64,000 nt of DNA from Nemopilema nomurai (taxonomy: Eukaryota > Cnidaria > Scyphozoa > Rhizostomeae > Rhizostomatidae), in NCBI GenBank assembly GCA_003864495.1, contig ML133436.1, positions 2,853,326 to 2,917,325 on the forward strand, read 5' to 3'. This document shows, in pieces, positions 28,301 through 40,914 of the stretch; within the stretch, counting starts at the first letter, position 1; every line of letters starts with the position of its first letter. The notes beneath the pieces are model-generated. The model was not told the origin of the DNA, ran no database searches, and worked only from the letters and a program-made list of their open reading frames with translations. Both the position numbers and the translations under genes were made by a program.

Positions 28301-31300
28301 AAATAACCAGCTTCTTTTGTAGATAATTCTAAAATGCACTTTCTGAAGGAGGATCGCTGGTGATGTTGGGTGTTTGCAATATTCAAATCTAGTGTCCTTG
28401 ACTTTTGAAGGGTTTATAGAAGCAATCTAGTAGCAAATAAATCATCATATCAGAAGCGATGTACTTTTTCTGCCAGAAGAGTGAGTATGTGATGTTGGAA
28501 GCATTGTTGGACTTACGCCAAGGTGGTGAATAACCTGTTCACTTATCCATCCGTCAGCCTATCCGTTCGTGTAACCAACTTTTTATAGACGTGTAGTGCA
28601 ACGTTTTTTGTGGAACCCTGCATTCTTGAATTTCCCGATAATTTTGAATGAAGCCCAACGGCTAGTCTTTATATAAAGTCGGTTTGACCAGTGACTATAG
28701 AGGAAACATTTTTATTGATCAAACTATCACGTGACAACGAGAGCCTATTCGTGATCAAATGCTACTGTAAGCTCGATTGATTGATTCTGTTTGATTCAAG
28801 AATAAAGTGATGAAATGAAGATCATCCAAGAATCAATCACAATCATGAACCTGTCGTTATTATAATTATCAGTATCATAATCATTATCACAGTCCCTGTG
28901 CACTCAAGTCACTATAAGTATCATGTCACAGTCATTTATCGCTTATCTCCACAGCAATGCTAACTATGTACCAATGCACATGCCTGAGCTCGTTAGAAGA
29001 TTATTGCGTCACTAAAAGAAAAAAATCTACCATTCAAATGGCAACGAGTGCATTAATTGCTAATTCATCAAAACACGTGGGAGAGATTGCATTCTTAAAT
29101 GTGCCGCTTCCACGGAGAACATTATCTGGAAGAGGATACGGATAGAATGTTGCTTTGCATCTGCTTTTATTACGCCAAATAGAATGTCACGCTCTGGCGC
29201 TCCTACGTAGCAAACACACATTGCATTGCTACGTCCTAATGTCAATGTCATCATCAGGTTGTCATCTGCTTTTACGCTCGATAAAACTATCGCTTCGAAA
29301 GACACAAGCGAATATCTTGAAAAATGGGCATGTAGATATTTTGAGCCTAAAAGAGACTTTTGGAAATTTCTGGACTTTTAAAGCTTTTGTAAAAAGTTTG
29401 TTAACTTATTCATAATTCACAAAGACCAATCCTATTCCTGAATCTGGTCACGATTGTAGCAGGGCCTAAAAGTAGCATGACTTGGCGAAACCCACCGAAT
29501 TTTTAAGAGTAAATGACTTCAAGACTAAAATTGAGATCAAATTTTATTTCATTTATTTGGCTAGTGTATTAGAGAATCTCTAGAATGGCATATCTCCAAC
29601 TATTCTTACCATGAACCATGTTAATGGCATTTACTAACCCCTTTCATTTTCACATTCTATCCCCCCCCCTCTCTCTCTCAAATTTCAAATACCATTCATC
29701 GATCTTGAATAGGTTTATTGAGCGAAATGTTTACAGATTATGACAGATTATAACAGATTATTACCGAAGCCTTTGACAAGTAGCCAGCCTTTTTTATCTG
29801 TGTTCCAATAGACAACTTTATTCATTCATCAAAATTGTAGCATAAATTTATTGGATAACCTTCTTTGCGCACTTCCAATAATGCATTTTCCAAATGATTA
29901 AATTCATTTTCATAAAGAGAAAGTCAACATAGCCTTGAAATCTCATTAGCGAAAAAGGGATTTCGAAAAAAGAAGATTAAATCAAAATTATTTTCCTGGT
30001 TCATTGTGAAAACTTATTTCAATTTTACAAGATAGCGTCACTATAAAAATTCAACGCGCTGTCAAAAACAAAAAATTTACAGCGTAAAATAAGACTTTTG
30101 ATTCTTCAATTTGCAAATGTGTCTTCCCCTTTTAAGAGCTTGGAAATATTAACGTAATAATATACGAGTAAAAAGTAAAAAAACGTGTACGTTTGCCATT
30201 GATGGTCACATTTCCACGTAATCTACTTCACACGATGGCTGTCCACCCTATACACCCTCTATATGAGGAAATCTGGCAGCGTTGACAAATCAAGTGTCTT
30301 GAAAACCCCTAATTTTATACATAAATACCATCATATTAAATTTAACGTATAGGACGTATAGAACAGATTTAAAAGAAACTGAAACGTACGTGAATAGACT
30401 ACAATTTACACCTGAGAATATTTTGGCAAGTTGAGGCTCCGGAGAGACATTCCTGAAGAGACTAAGTAGACATGGAGGACGTACTGAAACTAACTGGCAC
30501 ACTAATGGCCAGCAATCTTAATTCTTGGTTGAAGGACGCAAAAATTGCCGATAAAGTGATAATAGCTTAATGCAACTTAAAACTCGTGTGGATGCAACTA
30601 AAAATAATCATTCCTAGAGGATGGGGGTTTTTACGGACCATCCTTGGTATTACCCAGCGAATGGAAAAACTTTCCAGAAAACGCTGATTTGGAAACGCCA
30701 AAAACGTAAACAAATTGGAGCTTAAAGTAAAGGAATTTTTCTTACAATTTTGTACTATGTCTGTGAACTTGCATCCATCTAATGTTGCGTAAAGTAGTGA
30801 AACCTCAAACGAACTTGATTTTCCTGCAATCAAGCACTGTCTGACAGGGTGTAACGCGTAAAAAAACTTAACGACAGAAAAAGTTTATCAGCATGTTTTA
30901 GTGTTCTTTCAGAAAACAAAATGCCAAGTTTAGCCTCACCTGCATGTACTATTTTTAATTCATGCTTTCTTGTATACAAAATATTTTGACTTACAAAAGG
31001 GGGTTGCGTGTAAAAAAGTTTTCAAACTGAAAAACATCACACGCTTTTTTTATAAGGAACCACCAGTTATAAGGAACTCATACTACTAAAAACGAAATCC
31101 CTAAGGAACATTTCGATTTGAATTTTTTTTTAACTGAAGCATCAAGAGCTTAAAGGCGGTTCCATTCATTTGCAGCCAATACTAGCGTATATTGTTTGCT
31201 ATTCGTGTGTCAAGTGCTTTACCAGTAGTTTCCGCATAGTCTATCTTGCCCCTCTCTCTATTAAGTGTTAAGGCTTATTGACGTGCAGTGAAAATTAAGG

Positions 31301-32066
31301 AACTTTTAGGGAAGTTTTAGTACTAAAATCTGATGACTTGAGGTCTACGAATAAGGAATTTTTGGAACTAGGCCCTGAGGTAGGTTCCTTATACAAAAAG
31401 CGTGTACACGCAGGCTCTATTCTAACGGTTCATTGAGTATAGTTTTCCGAACTACGTAACTTCATTACATTGAATAGATTTAACATCTGTTTTACGAGAA
31501 GGATAATACCAAAAATCAGGAAACTTCTCCAGTAGAGTGGTACAACTCTGTAATTCCAGAAATAAAAAGCTTGGCCTCTTTGGTCATTCGCAGTTGCACA
31601 GGCGATGTCTCCATACTTCCAGCCAAAACATATTTCATTTACCGTGCAAAGCTAAGTATTAGACAAATCAAAACACTCGGCCTCTTTATTGTGGTGTGTT
31701 CACATTTACCCCTCAAACCCATTTCTTTTATCCTACTTCAGAAGGGGTAGGTAATGCTGTTCCGGTTGTTAGGGGAAGCTCTCTCTTGCACGATGCTGTT
31801 CACTAGATAAGTGAAGAGCTTTCACGCTTTGAATCAAAACGACAGCAGGATGCACATAAAATGTGAAAAACGTAGAAATGTCTATCGTAATTGTGCATCG
31901 CCATTGAAATAAGATATTAATGTGCTGCGCTATGATTAAAGTAAGCAAGCCGTTGGCCATTTGTTTACATCCAGTCAGGGGCCTCTCGATCCGTGAGATG
32001 GGGATGCTTGATGCAGAACAGCGCATGGACTATTCGCTGTGCCAGGAATTGGCAAGGCAACCAACC
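22330..32066. other. Long gene-free stretch
   Basis: Almost 10 kb in which no open frame is longer than about 90 codons and none shows domain-like content or good splice context. It holds small tandem repeats: a G-rich degenerate repeat near 23140-23215, four 16-bp units at 24934-24997, three 10-bp units near 25605-25635, and a CT tract near 29661-29680. I see no tRNA or rRNA gene. It probably contains intergenic DNA and the regulatory flanks of its two neighbours. Confidence 0.5.
24934..24997. repeat. Four-copy 16-bp minisatellite
   Basis: Four head-to-tail copies of a unit close to attcgaatccggtatc, with one to three changes between copies. No gene is nearby. Confidence 0.85.
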
Positions 32067-32696
32067 TCACCACTTGATTGGCAATGTTTTGAAGGACCTC
32101 GACCCTTTGCTTTGGCCGAAAATACGCCGTCTAACGTTGACAGCAAACTGTTCGTAACTAGCATCCATTATTGATTCCATAAGCTGAAATATTGTTTGTC
32201 CAGTCTTGGCTGATAGTTTCAGATTCGCAAACGACGTGGCCGCGAGATCATCCTCCCACTCGGCGTCAAGAGATGCAGCGCGGGTTTCAAGGTCAGCCTT
32301 GTTTGCAACCAAAATAACACCATCACAGCAATCCCCTCTAAGTTCATTTATCTCCTCTCTGAGTCGCTTCACTTCTTGGTACGATTTTTTATTGCCAACT
32401 TCGTAGACAAGAACAAAAACATTGCCTTTAGAGATTGCAATCCTTCTCATAGGAGGGAACGAGTAAAATCCAGAAATGTCAGTGATTTGAAAGTTCATTC
32501 TCCCATTGTCGCTCACAATCTCCTTATGAAATACATCATAAACTGTTGGTACATACTCTTCCATAAACTCCCTGTCTAGTAATCTCCGGACAAGACTGCT
32601 TTTTCCTACTCCAGCCGACCCGAGAAACACGACGTTTACCGCTCGCGAATACACTTCAGGAGCACTCTGGCTCCTTTTAAACTTCCAAGGCCTCAT
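32067..32696 (-). CDS. Ras-family small GTPase, intronless, no CAAX
   Basis: One uninterrupted frame of 209 residues, ATG at 32696 and stop at 32067. G1 P-loop GSAGVGKS at 26-33, switch I Thr51 in VPTVYD, G3 DISGFYSF at 73-80, G4 NKAD at 132-135, G5 SAK at 162-164. The FPPMRRIAISKG segment after G3 resembles Di-Ras and RASD/Rhes proteins, so the closest group is probably the DIRAS/RASD branch. Known: in these groups the usual switch II Gln, needed for fast GTP hydrolysis, is replaced. Here the position holds Phe77, which suggests low intrinsic hydrolysis and mostly GTP-bound protein (inference). The C-terminus ends in KTLPIKW with no CAAX box, so prenylation is not expected. The basic RRRIFGQSKGSR segment might give membrane contact instead. 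The lack of introns, when its neighbours have many, fits a retrocopy that has kept its frame. Confidence 0.85.
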   Translation of the reverse strand: MRPWKFKRSQSAPEVYSRAVNVVFLGSAGVGKSSLVRRLLDREFMEEYVPTVYDVFHKEIVSDNGRMNFQITDISGFYSFPPMRRIAISKGNVFVLVYEVGNKKSYQEVKRLREEINELRGDCCDGVILVANKADLETRAASLDAEWEDDLAATSFANLKLSAKTGQTIFQLMESIMDASYEQFAVNVRRRIFGQSKGSRSFKTLPIKW

Positions 32697-34344
32697 CGTT
32701 ATAAAAGACCTTAGAATCTATGCGTTTGCAGTGAAATTCGTTCCTTCCACCGTGTTGTTTTTTGCCTTGTAAGCATAGACAAGAAACTGCAGCGCTCGCC
32801 TTTATGTTGCTCAGCCCTGCATTGTTTACTCTGACCTCATTGTAAATCCGTTGCTTTTTATTGATGTATTTGATAATAATCGATTCCACTCAAGCGTGGG
32901 TAGTTATGTCAACGATCGCTGTCGTCAGAAAGAGCACAGCGAATATTCAAAACAGTACTTTTTCTCGCATGATGCAGCAACTCGTGTAACCATTACCAAA
33001 ACATTGCGATAAAAGCCTCCGAAAGTGTCCAATCAACTTTCTAAATAGATACAATTGCGGGCAAAGGCACAGTCGGGTGTTATCAACAAATTCCTGAATT
33101 TTAAAATGTGTTTTTAGAACATCTTGTTGTGGTAAAATTCTTGTTACCATGTAAAGTTTTGGGACTCAGCAACCTCACTCTACTTCTACAATAACAAATG
33201 TGGACACAAAAGTGAAGATTGCTTTGTTTATCCATATAAATATCTGCTTTTGAGGAAATTTTTTATGTTTTAATCAACTTCATAATATCCAAGGCTGGAA
33301 TAGAATTAACTACTCCTAGGAGATAATCTTATAAAGCAATTATTGCAAATATACGAAATTGGCATTGTTAAAGGCAACTCTGCTGTTACCAAAGATACCA
33401 TCGAAAGATAAGGCTCGATTGAATACGAGGCGTTGGCGAATTTTCCTAGGGCGACCTTTTTCCAAAAATTGTTATGATAAAGCATAAGCTTAACTAACAA
33501 AAAGAAGAATACTCTTAAAAAAATGCTAAAAGGGAAATTCTGTCAAGTTGGGCTCGAGGGAGGTTTTCTCTATGTTGAACTAGTTTTATGCCTTCAAGCT
33601 GTCGTCTTGTGGGAGAGCATTGCAAAAACAGCAATCCAGTTCTAGCATCGCAAGAGCAATTTGAGGCAATAATTATCACCTCATTACGTAATACAAATAA
33701 TTTTCATATCTGTGGGCATTACACTTAACAAAGCATTAACAACGCCGTTAGGGTGTAGAGAAACCTCAAACATTGTTATTTCGTAAATATCCGCCCATCA
33801 CCAATCGTAGTGTGAAGGCTATCTTTAAATTATGGATCCGGAATACAAATTAGGAGATCCGGAACACAGAGCCCTGTATGGAATGCAAAATAGGGAATCC
33901 GGAATGTGCAATATGAAGAATATGGAATGTGAAATATGGTGTTAGGAGATTTTCTCTCAGACTAACATTTATCGATATTTTTTTAATGGATCTGCAGATA
34001 ACATGGTAAGCAGGTTAAAAATATTATGACATAAAGCGTGATTTAAGATTCAGCACCATGCTAAAAGTCAGTTGATTAAATCAGCCCATACATGGTTCCC
34101 ACTTGCAATGTCAGAAAATAATATCAGAACATTGTATCATTCGAATGGCTATTTAATGTTTATGATGGTTGTGGAAAATTTAAAACTTAATTTCACATTT
34201 TCTGAATACCTTTGGCTGCAGGTTGCAGATGGCGATGTAAATAACCTTTTTTCAACAACAATCTCATAGGCCCTCCTTTACAGTATATAGCACCTTTTTA
34301 TTTGCCCAAATTATTTACCTAAGCAAACCCTCGGCGACTAAAGC
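32697..34344. other. Upstream flank of the GTPase gene, no gene seen
   Basis: AT-rich sequence. Near 33832-33955 a loosely repeated ggaatccgg/ggaatgt-like motif occurs several times. I see no coding exon, and no clear TATA box for the minus-strand gene. Confidence 0.45.
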
Positions 34345-34509
34345 CTTGGTCAAACGAGCCAACATTTCGCCCAACATTTAACCCAACATCTTTCCCAACA
34401 ATGGAGGTGTTAGGAAAGCTGGCCAAACGATCCAACAATTCACCTAACATTTGGCACAACCCTTTTTGGAATACTCGGATTAAGTCCCCTCTTACTCTAA
34501 AGAGAGGCT

Positions 34510-34700
34510 GACAGAAAATGGCTTCCACCCTCATCCCAACATTCTTTCAATGCATCATGTGACTGTTGTGGTGGTGGTTCACACATGACATTGATGCACT
34601 TGTTCGTGATTTCCTGCTTCTGTAGCTCCAGTGCTCCCTTGGACATCTTTGGAGTCCTTTTTGTAAGCTTGAAGAAGAGGGTGAATTTTTAGGAAATTTT
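34510..34700 (-). pseudogene. Possible second coding stretch of the element
   Basis: Read on the minus strand, one frame gives a coherent segment containing MSKGALELQKQEITNKC and then CEPPPQQSHDALKEC. It looks like the C-terminal part of a charged helical protein. It has no clear start and could be the downstream exon of the acidic protein at 35027-35305. The function is unknown. Confidence 0.3.
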
Positions 34701-35026
34701 GTGCTTGAGGAGGAATTTTTACTTTATTTGTTGGTTTCTTATTTGTCGTTTTCTTGAATTTCAACATTTTGTGACTCCAGATTGTAAGATAAGGTATTCT
34801 TGCTTTTTCCTGGCTGCATAAATGGAAACAAAAATTGTAAAGATCCCCAGTAGGGCTAGTTGTATAGTTCATCCCTTCCTTCCATTGCCTCTGAAATTTT
34901 TTCTAACGCTTTTCCGCGTTGGTCTCTCAAATGGTATGCTTGGCGAAACATGTTCCAATAACAAGAACAAACTTCCAGAGATCTCCTCGTGTTCTATGCT
35001 CTCTTCCTAGATTGACCTAAAACATT

Positions 35027-35305
35027 CTACTGAGTTACTGTCGTTTTCTTTACTTTCTTGCGTTGAGATTCTTTTGGCAGGGTAATTTCTTTATCAGAAT
35101 CAGCAGCATAATCATCAGTTGGCTCGTCTTCACTGCCATTGATTTTGGCTACTTTTTTGGTGGATATAGTCCAAGACGGCCTAAGCCTGCCATCCCTGGT
35201 CTTGAAGGCAACGCTTTTCTTTTTCCCAAAATCTCTATTCATTTTCTCCACGGTCTCGTCGTACTCATCTTCACTAACTAATTCTCCTTCCTCGTGCTCT
35301 TCCAT
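35027..35305 (-). CDS. Small acidic then basic protein inside the inverted-repeat element
   Basis: 92 codons from ATG to stop. The N-terminus is acidic (MEEHEEGELVSEDEYDE), the middle reads KTRDGRLRPSWTIS, and the C-terminus is Lys-rich (KESQRKKVKKTT). I do not recognise the family. The composition fits a DNA- or protein-binding accessory protein, and its place between the inverted repeats suggests it belongs to the element. A donor or acceptor joining it to the stretch at 34510-34700 is possible but not proven. Confidence 0.4.
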   Translation of the reverse strand: MEEHEEGELVSEDEYDETVEKMNRDFGKKKSVAFKTRDGRLRPSWTISTKKVAKINGSEDEPTDDYAADSDKEITLPKESQRKKVKKTTVTQ

Positions 35306-35634
35306 TATCTGATATTCCTAAGTCGTCCAAATCAAAAGGCTTTTCTCACAATTTTTATCTCTGCTTTACAAACTCAAACTTGGCGCGCAACGCTATTCAC
35401 ATTTATAAATTCCTTACAGCGCATGCGTAAAGCCAACAAATGATGTTGGCCAACCCAGCCAAACGAGCCAGCAATGTCCAACAGTTGCCAACATATTTGA
35501 CCAGTTTCAAATTGATCCAACAATTCTCCCAAAATCTGTCCCAACAATGTTGAGTGACCCAACATGGTGGCCAAACGACCCAACATTTGAACCAACATGC
35601 GAAAAGAGCTCGAAATGTTGGCTCGTTTGGCCAG

Positions 35635-37579
35635 AATTTAAATACTGCATAAATTTATAATTTCCTTCGTTTCCCTGTTCCTTGCCTGGGTCAGGTGGAC
35701 TGAAGCTAAGCTATCATCCCTTTCATTTCACGCAAAACTGGTATATTTTATTGTATGATGGCCTTTTCTTATTCACCAACTCCCCTTGTTAAAGTGCTTC
35801 CGTGCACAGATGAATTTCAATTGAAGTTGTTGTCGACTTTGAAAGCGGCGGGAAAATAACAATCAATTAGCTAAAGATAGAGCTTGTTCCAGGGATCACG
35901 TTGGTTAAAGTCTGGAATTGAGCTGAATTGAACTGTGACTTTAATGCATCCAAAACAGGGAGAACATTTCCATCGAAATCGTTTAGAGGAAATTATTTTG
36001 AAAGTTGGTAGCATCCCAGGAATATCAATAGCCATTTCAAAGATTCTTGCTTTATGCGATGGGGTTCGAGTTTGAGAGCTCATTTTCGGGTTTTTTAAGC
36101 AATAAGTTATATTCATATAATCTCAGTCCCAAAATGCCTTATTGCCAATTGATTTAGTATTTTTGATCAAATTTACTTTAGTCAAGTCATGCCATGCAGA
36201 CTTCAAATTACCCCTAACAAGTTTACCAGCCAGAAAATGCTTCCGTAGAAAACCTATCATGCTTGGCAACCATTCTAGCGTGTTCAACGATAAGGAAGTT
36301 TGTAACGGTTTCTCTAGAACAAGGGCTTTTCATAACCTCAGTTGTCAAATACTTTCTGTACAACAGCATTTCTGTACAACAGAATCTTCAGCATCACGTC
36401 TCCACTATCTGAGTATCTCCAAACGAGTGGCATCGATTTATTACAAGCAAGATTTACGAATCTGTACAGTACGTGATATATGATATTTACAGGTTTAAAA
36501 AGCATGTAAAATTGGTACAGATTGGCTTCTTATTTCAGACTGCTACTTAATGAAAAAAGTGAATTATCGCCTAATTTGTTCTAGATTTACTAAATAGCAA
36601 GACAATTTACAGTATATAAACCGTACACTTGAATATGTAATATCTTTAATTAAGTATTCCTAACAAGTTAACGTTTTGCTCCATTACATCTTCTGCACCA
36701 AACTGGTTTCTTTGACCGTGTATAATGCAATATGGTACTTATCTTACTGGAAAGAAAATTGAAGTACGCTTCGTAAGTTCACCAGCCTCTTGACGCGATG
36801 ATCACTTGTCTTCAGAGGACATGTACTGCCAAATATAAACAAGTGAAATATGATTTTAATATACTCAACTTAATATATAAGCAAACACAACACAGTACAG
36901 CACGGTACTTGCTTGGACAACGGACAACGGACATTCCCCGGGGTACAAAAACAACAGTTTAAGTTCTAATGGGAACGGGAGGCATTGTCACATGGAAATT
37001 GAAGGTTATGTGGCAGGATGAGCGGTGCATTTTTGGCTATTGGTTTGACCAGTCACTAAACACAAGCCTGAAAGCTGGTAAGAGGCCTCCAAAAAGAAAT
37101 CCACTATTTCTGTCTAAATAGGTCGGCATCCTCTACTCTCTTCGAAAAAGAAAACACTTGATGAAGGACGACTTTGTTTCAGATATAGTTTTTTGCTTTT
37201 TCGGCACTTTTCATCTTAGTATACAGCATGCACTTTGTTTATTACCGTCGCCTAAAATTTGCCTGAGATTAAATGAACCAACCACTAATCTCTTTTTTGA
37301 AGCATTTGGTTGGTAGTGAGAAAATCCCTTTATTGACTGGAGGAATAGGAACATTGTTCAATGCAGTTAAAGCGATTTTTCAAAGCCTCTTCATTTGATT
37401 CTTAGCTTGGCTATAAAATTGTCCATCCTAAGCACTTGAAACTGTATGGTTCAGGTGAAAGCACTTCCTTGAAAGTACCCGTTTCGTAGCAGCCCCTGTG
37501 AGGGAGAGGGATGCGGTTCTGAAGAAGACTGGATCGAGCGATCACTTGTTCCCGTTTTTGATTGACAGCAGCCTTCTGA
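35635..37579. other. Gene-free stretch
   Basis: AT-rich sequence with short open frames only, for example plus-strand 36142-36483 and minus-strand 37411-37608. Neither has recognisable domains or convincing splice context. The minus-strand frame overlaps the start of the possible exon at 37580. Confidence 0.4.
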
Positions 37580-37763
37580 CATTTCACGCGCCATTCTGGC
37601 GGGAACATTCAAACGGAGCAGAAGGGTCAAGTCAAGACGAAGCCCGATGATTTAGTCCGAGAAAGCGTAGAGTCTAGCAAAATGAAGCAAGAACTGCTGA
37701 GAAAGGAATTAGAGATAAACAATCGAAATAAGATGAAAGACAAGAAACAAGTATTTTTCGGTT
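37580..37763 (+). CDS. Possible short coding exon, Lys/Glu-rich
   Basis: One plus-strand frame stays open here and reads like real coding sequence: KPDDLVRESVESSK, then from an ATG at 37682 MKQELLRKELEINNRNK. It reaches a strong gtgagt donor at 37764. The predicted peptide is helical and charged. A good acceptor (tttttcag) at about 38509 could start a later exon whose frame reads HIGNLFREAVSQLYNGLK, but the phases do not join directly, so an extra exon or a different donor would be needed. Function unknown. Confidence 0.3.
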
Positions 37764-40700
37764 GTGAGTAAAGCTTTTTTATGCATGGGCCTAAGCATTT
37801 TTGTAACAGGGAAGCAATGAACGAGGGTGCTTTTACTCATGGATAGATCTTTAGTTATGAAAGTAAAATATATCAAATAGAATTGGCTGTCCGTATCTTG
37901 TCTTTTAACATTCAATATCTTCAATGCTTAACTGTTATTGATCTTCATGTAAGTGTAGGCAAGCTACCTTTGCAACACACATCATGATTTGTTGTAAACA
38001 GAAGGTAATTGTGTTTTCGTCCTGGGATCACATATTCAAATAAAGTTTACTACTCAGTCCTCTCTTTTTCGGAGGACTGCTTTTTTATACTATTCTTAAT
38101 GTTCTTTTGTAACCATGCTTTTAGTTTTTCAAGTCAACTAATTGCTTGACTTTTTTAATATGAAGTTTTAGAATTGACAGGAACCTACTTTGCTCTATCG
38201 CGCACGTAGCATCTTCCATATAAGTTATATTAATTATTAGAAATAACTTCTTGTTGATTAAGGTATTTATGAATTCACTTATCCTGCCTGAGAGGAGCTA
38301 ATATTTTTTGTAAAAGCGATAGTTTAAGCCCCAATTTTATTAGTAACCCTTTTGTGATTGTAGATGCTAAATTTGTGGGTCTTTTCTGTTAAATAATACA
38401 GAAACCAGCCGTTTATTTGTTTTGTGCAATTTAGTTAGGAAATATTGAAACCTGAGCTGTTAAAATCATTTATTTTCATGTTCATAATTTATTTGTCCTT
38501 TTTCAGGACAAAGAATTCATATTGGGAACTTGTTCCGAGAAGCTGTCTCACAGTTATACAATGGCTTGAAAATATTTGTATACTGGTGGCTTGTCAAGCT
38601 TTGAATGGAAAAGGTTAGTTATCATTCTTTTCCATTATTTGATCTTCAAATGTGTGTATCGCTTTTCCAAGTAATGGTTTTGATATTTATGAATTGCAGT
38701 TTGTCCAAAAATGTGTGTTTGTACAAGCATACTGTGAATGGAATCATATAAGTCAATTTAGCTACTCCCATTTGGGAAAGAATATCCATTGGATTAGTTC
38801 ATTACATATCACATTAAAAGTGCCTGTTATTACTTAACAAAATGGTGTCATATCATTCTTGAATTTACTATTTTTTATTTGTTAAATGAAAATTTATAAT
38901 TCATTTGATTTTTGAAAATGAAGGAACCTCTGAAGCTCTTCATATCCACATTGAATGGCAATGAGGCTGTTTATCTGATATATGTTAGTAGAAATGTTTA
39001 ATATCTTTAGATGTTAAGGTAGTGAAAAAGTCAGGAATGCTTTTGTTATATTCTTTTCTGCTTCTTATTATTAAAATAGAAGCCCAACAATAAAAGAGTA
39101 AAATATCCATTGTCCCCATTTATGTCTTGGACTCACTACTATACTATCTGAAATTCCTGGTTGCATGCCTGAATCCTTCAGTGAAATGTATCTAAGACTT
39201 GAGATTTATGCAATGTGCTTTTACTGTCTCCAAGTAGAAGTAATGCAGATTGGCTAGGCACAAGATACATCAAACAATCAATCAGAACCACTTGCAAAGC
39301 AAATGCCAGGAAATATTTTGATTTGTTTTTGCCAGATTTACCTCTGACCTGCTTGTATTAAAGCCTGTTTCCTGTTTTTAATGGCAAGATTTGAATTTTT
39401 GTCCCTCTCTCGTGTAACTTTGCAAAGTGACAAAAATCTACTTGATTCTTCTTCTCCAAGTGTAAGACCTATGATTAGCTTTGTTTTTTACATGCTATAT
39501 GTCTTCAATAGCTATATAAATTTGGTATAATGCTCTAAGAATCTTGTTAAGACTTGCTTACATCTTAAGATTTGTTTTTTTTGTACTTTGGTTTCTCCAA
39601 TTTTCTTTTATATGATCTTTCGACCTTCTAAGTTATCTTCTATTGTTTTAGTTCTTCCCGGGCAGCACAACAGCAATGCAGTTGTATTCCCAATTTTTTA
39701 TTTTCTTTATTTGAGTATGCCTTGAAGCAATATATAAAGTTATTTAAATTGTAACCTTGATGTTTTAAGTACCAATCTTGAACGACCAGCAGGGTTCTTA
39801 ACCAGCAAATCAAATTCACTAGTTAGAAGAGAGCTTGAAAAAGCGAATTTAGTTAGACTAGATTTGACATGACATACCAAGTGTTTTGCTGTCTACTGCA
39901 CTTTTTAAAGTCTTTTAGGCATTATGAGGTTTTTGCTGATTTTCAGCTGATGATACTGCTACCAGCTTTCCAAATGTTTCATCTAATTCTGTTATGTTAT
40001 GAAGATATCTTTATTTTTTGTGACAGTAGTCATTTCTTTCTTTCTTTGGTTTGACAGGCCAACGATAATTGAAATTGAGAATTTGTTATTGCAAGTCATT
40101 TTTGCACTCGTAGCTTAAAGATGTTGTTTAACTGATGTTTTTCCAAGCTCTATACATAAATATTAAACAAATTTCTCCGTTTCGATTTTGATGTGACTTT
40201 GTAACTAGCATAAAATGCAAGGCCTCCAACAACAAACTACTAGAGTAGAAAATGCAAAATGATAAAGGGCAGAGCAGTTTTGCACGTTGGTCACACCTTT
40301 GCAAATTCTGGATCTAGCTTGAATATGTTATAGTAGCTGGCTCAAGGAGCCGAGGCTGTAGTTGCTTGAATGTAGACCAAAAGTAGCAGGCGAAGCAGAG
40401 CTTGTTAGTGACACAGAGCGTAACAGTTCTAGAACGCTTGAGATCACATTGAAAGTAGATGCACAAGAGAAAGTAGAAAATAGCTGCTAAAGGTAACATT
40501 TTGCGAAGGCATTTCACGACGCAAGGAAGGAAGGGTACTTAAAGGTGGGTAGACAGTAGTTAGTCAAGGGCACATAAACGCAGTCCGGCGAGTGTCTATG
40601 GAAGGTTGTTACTCAAGGACAGATAGCATAAGCTAGAAACAATTAGAAGGAACCTAGCTAAGAACGCAAGGAAATAGCACGAAAGAAGCTATTTACATTT

Positions 40701-40914
40701 ATTAGATTGATAAAACGAATCTAGGCTAGACATGTAGTATCTACTCCAGTATAGGGGCTAATAAACTAGTAATTCGAGGCCGCAGACGGGATAGCTTGCA
40801 AAGTAGCATATCGAAGTTAGATAGAATAAAGTACTTACATAAATTTATCTAGTAGTTGCTTAGACACTAAAGGACAGAACGAAAGTAGCTACTTATGGAC
40901 TTACAGAAAGTAAC
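37764..40914. other. Gene-poor stretch before the palindrome
   Basis: Very AT-rich sequence. Apart from the possible exon near 38509-38620, I see no gene. From about 40300 onward the sequence becomes rich in degenerate agtagc and agctact words, as if older copies of the palindrome's repeat had decayed there. Confidence 0.4.

Larger units (their letters stand above)
34345..35634. mobile_element. DNA element with terminal inverted repeats
   Basis: The left end at 34345-34367 and the right end at 35613-35634 are inverted copies containing caaacgagccaacattt, with one mismatch and one length change in the outer bases. Inside both ends the words ccaacattt, ccaacaatt and caaacga-cc recur several times, forming subterminal repeats. 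The interior holds two minus-strand coding stretches. I could not find a matching target-site duplication, so the exact ends and superfamily are open. It may be a short or decayed copy of a larger transposon. Confidence 0.6.
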
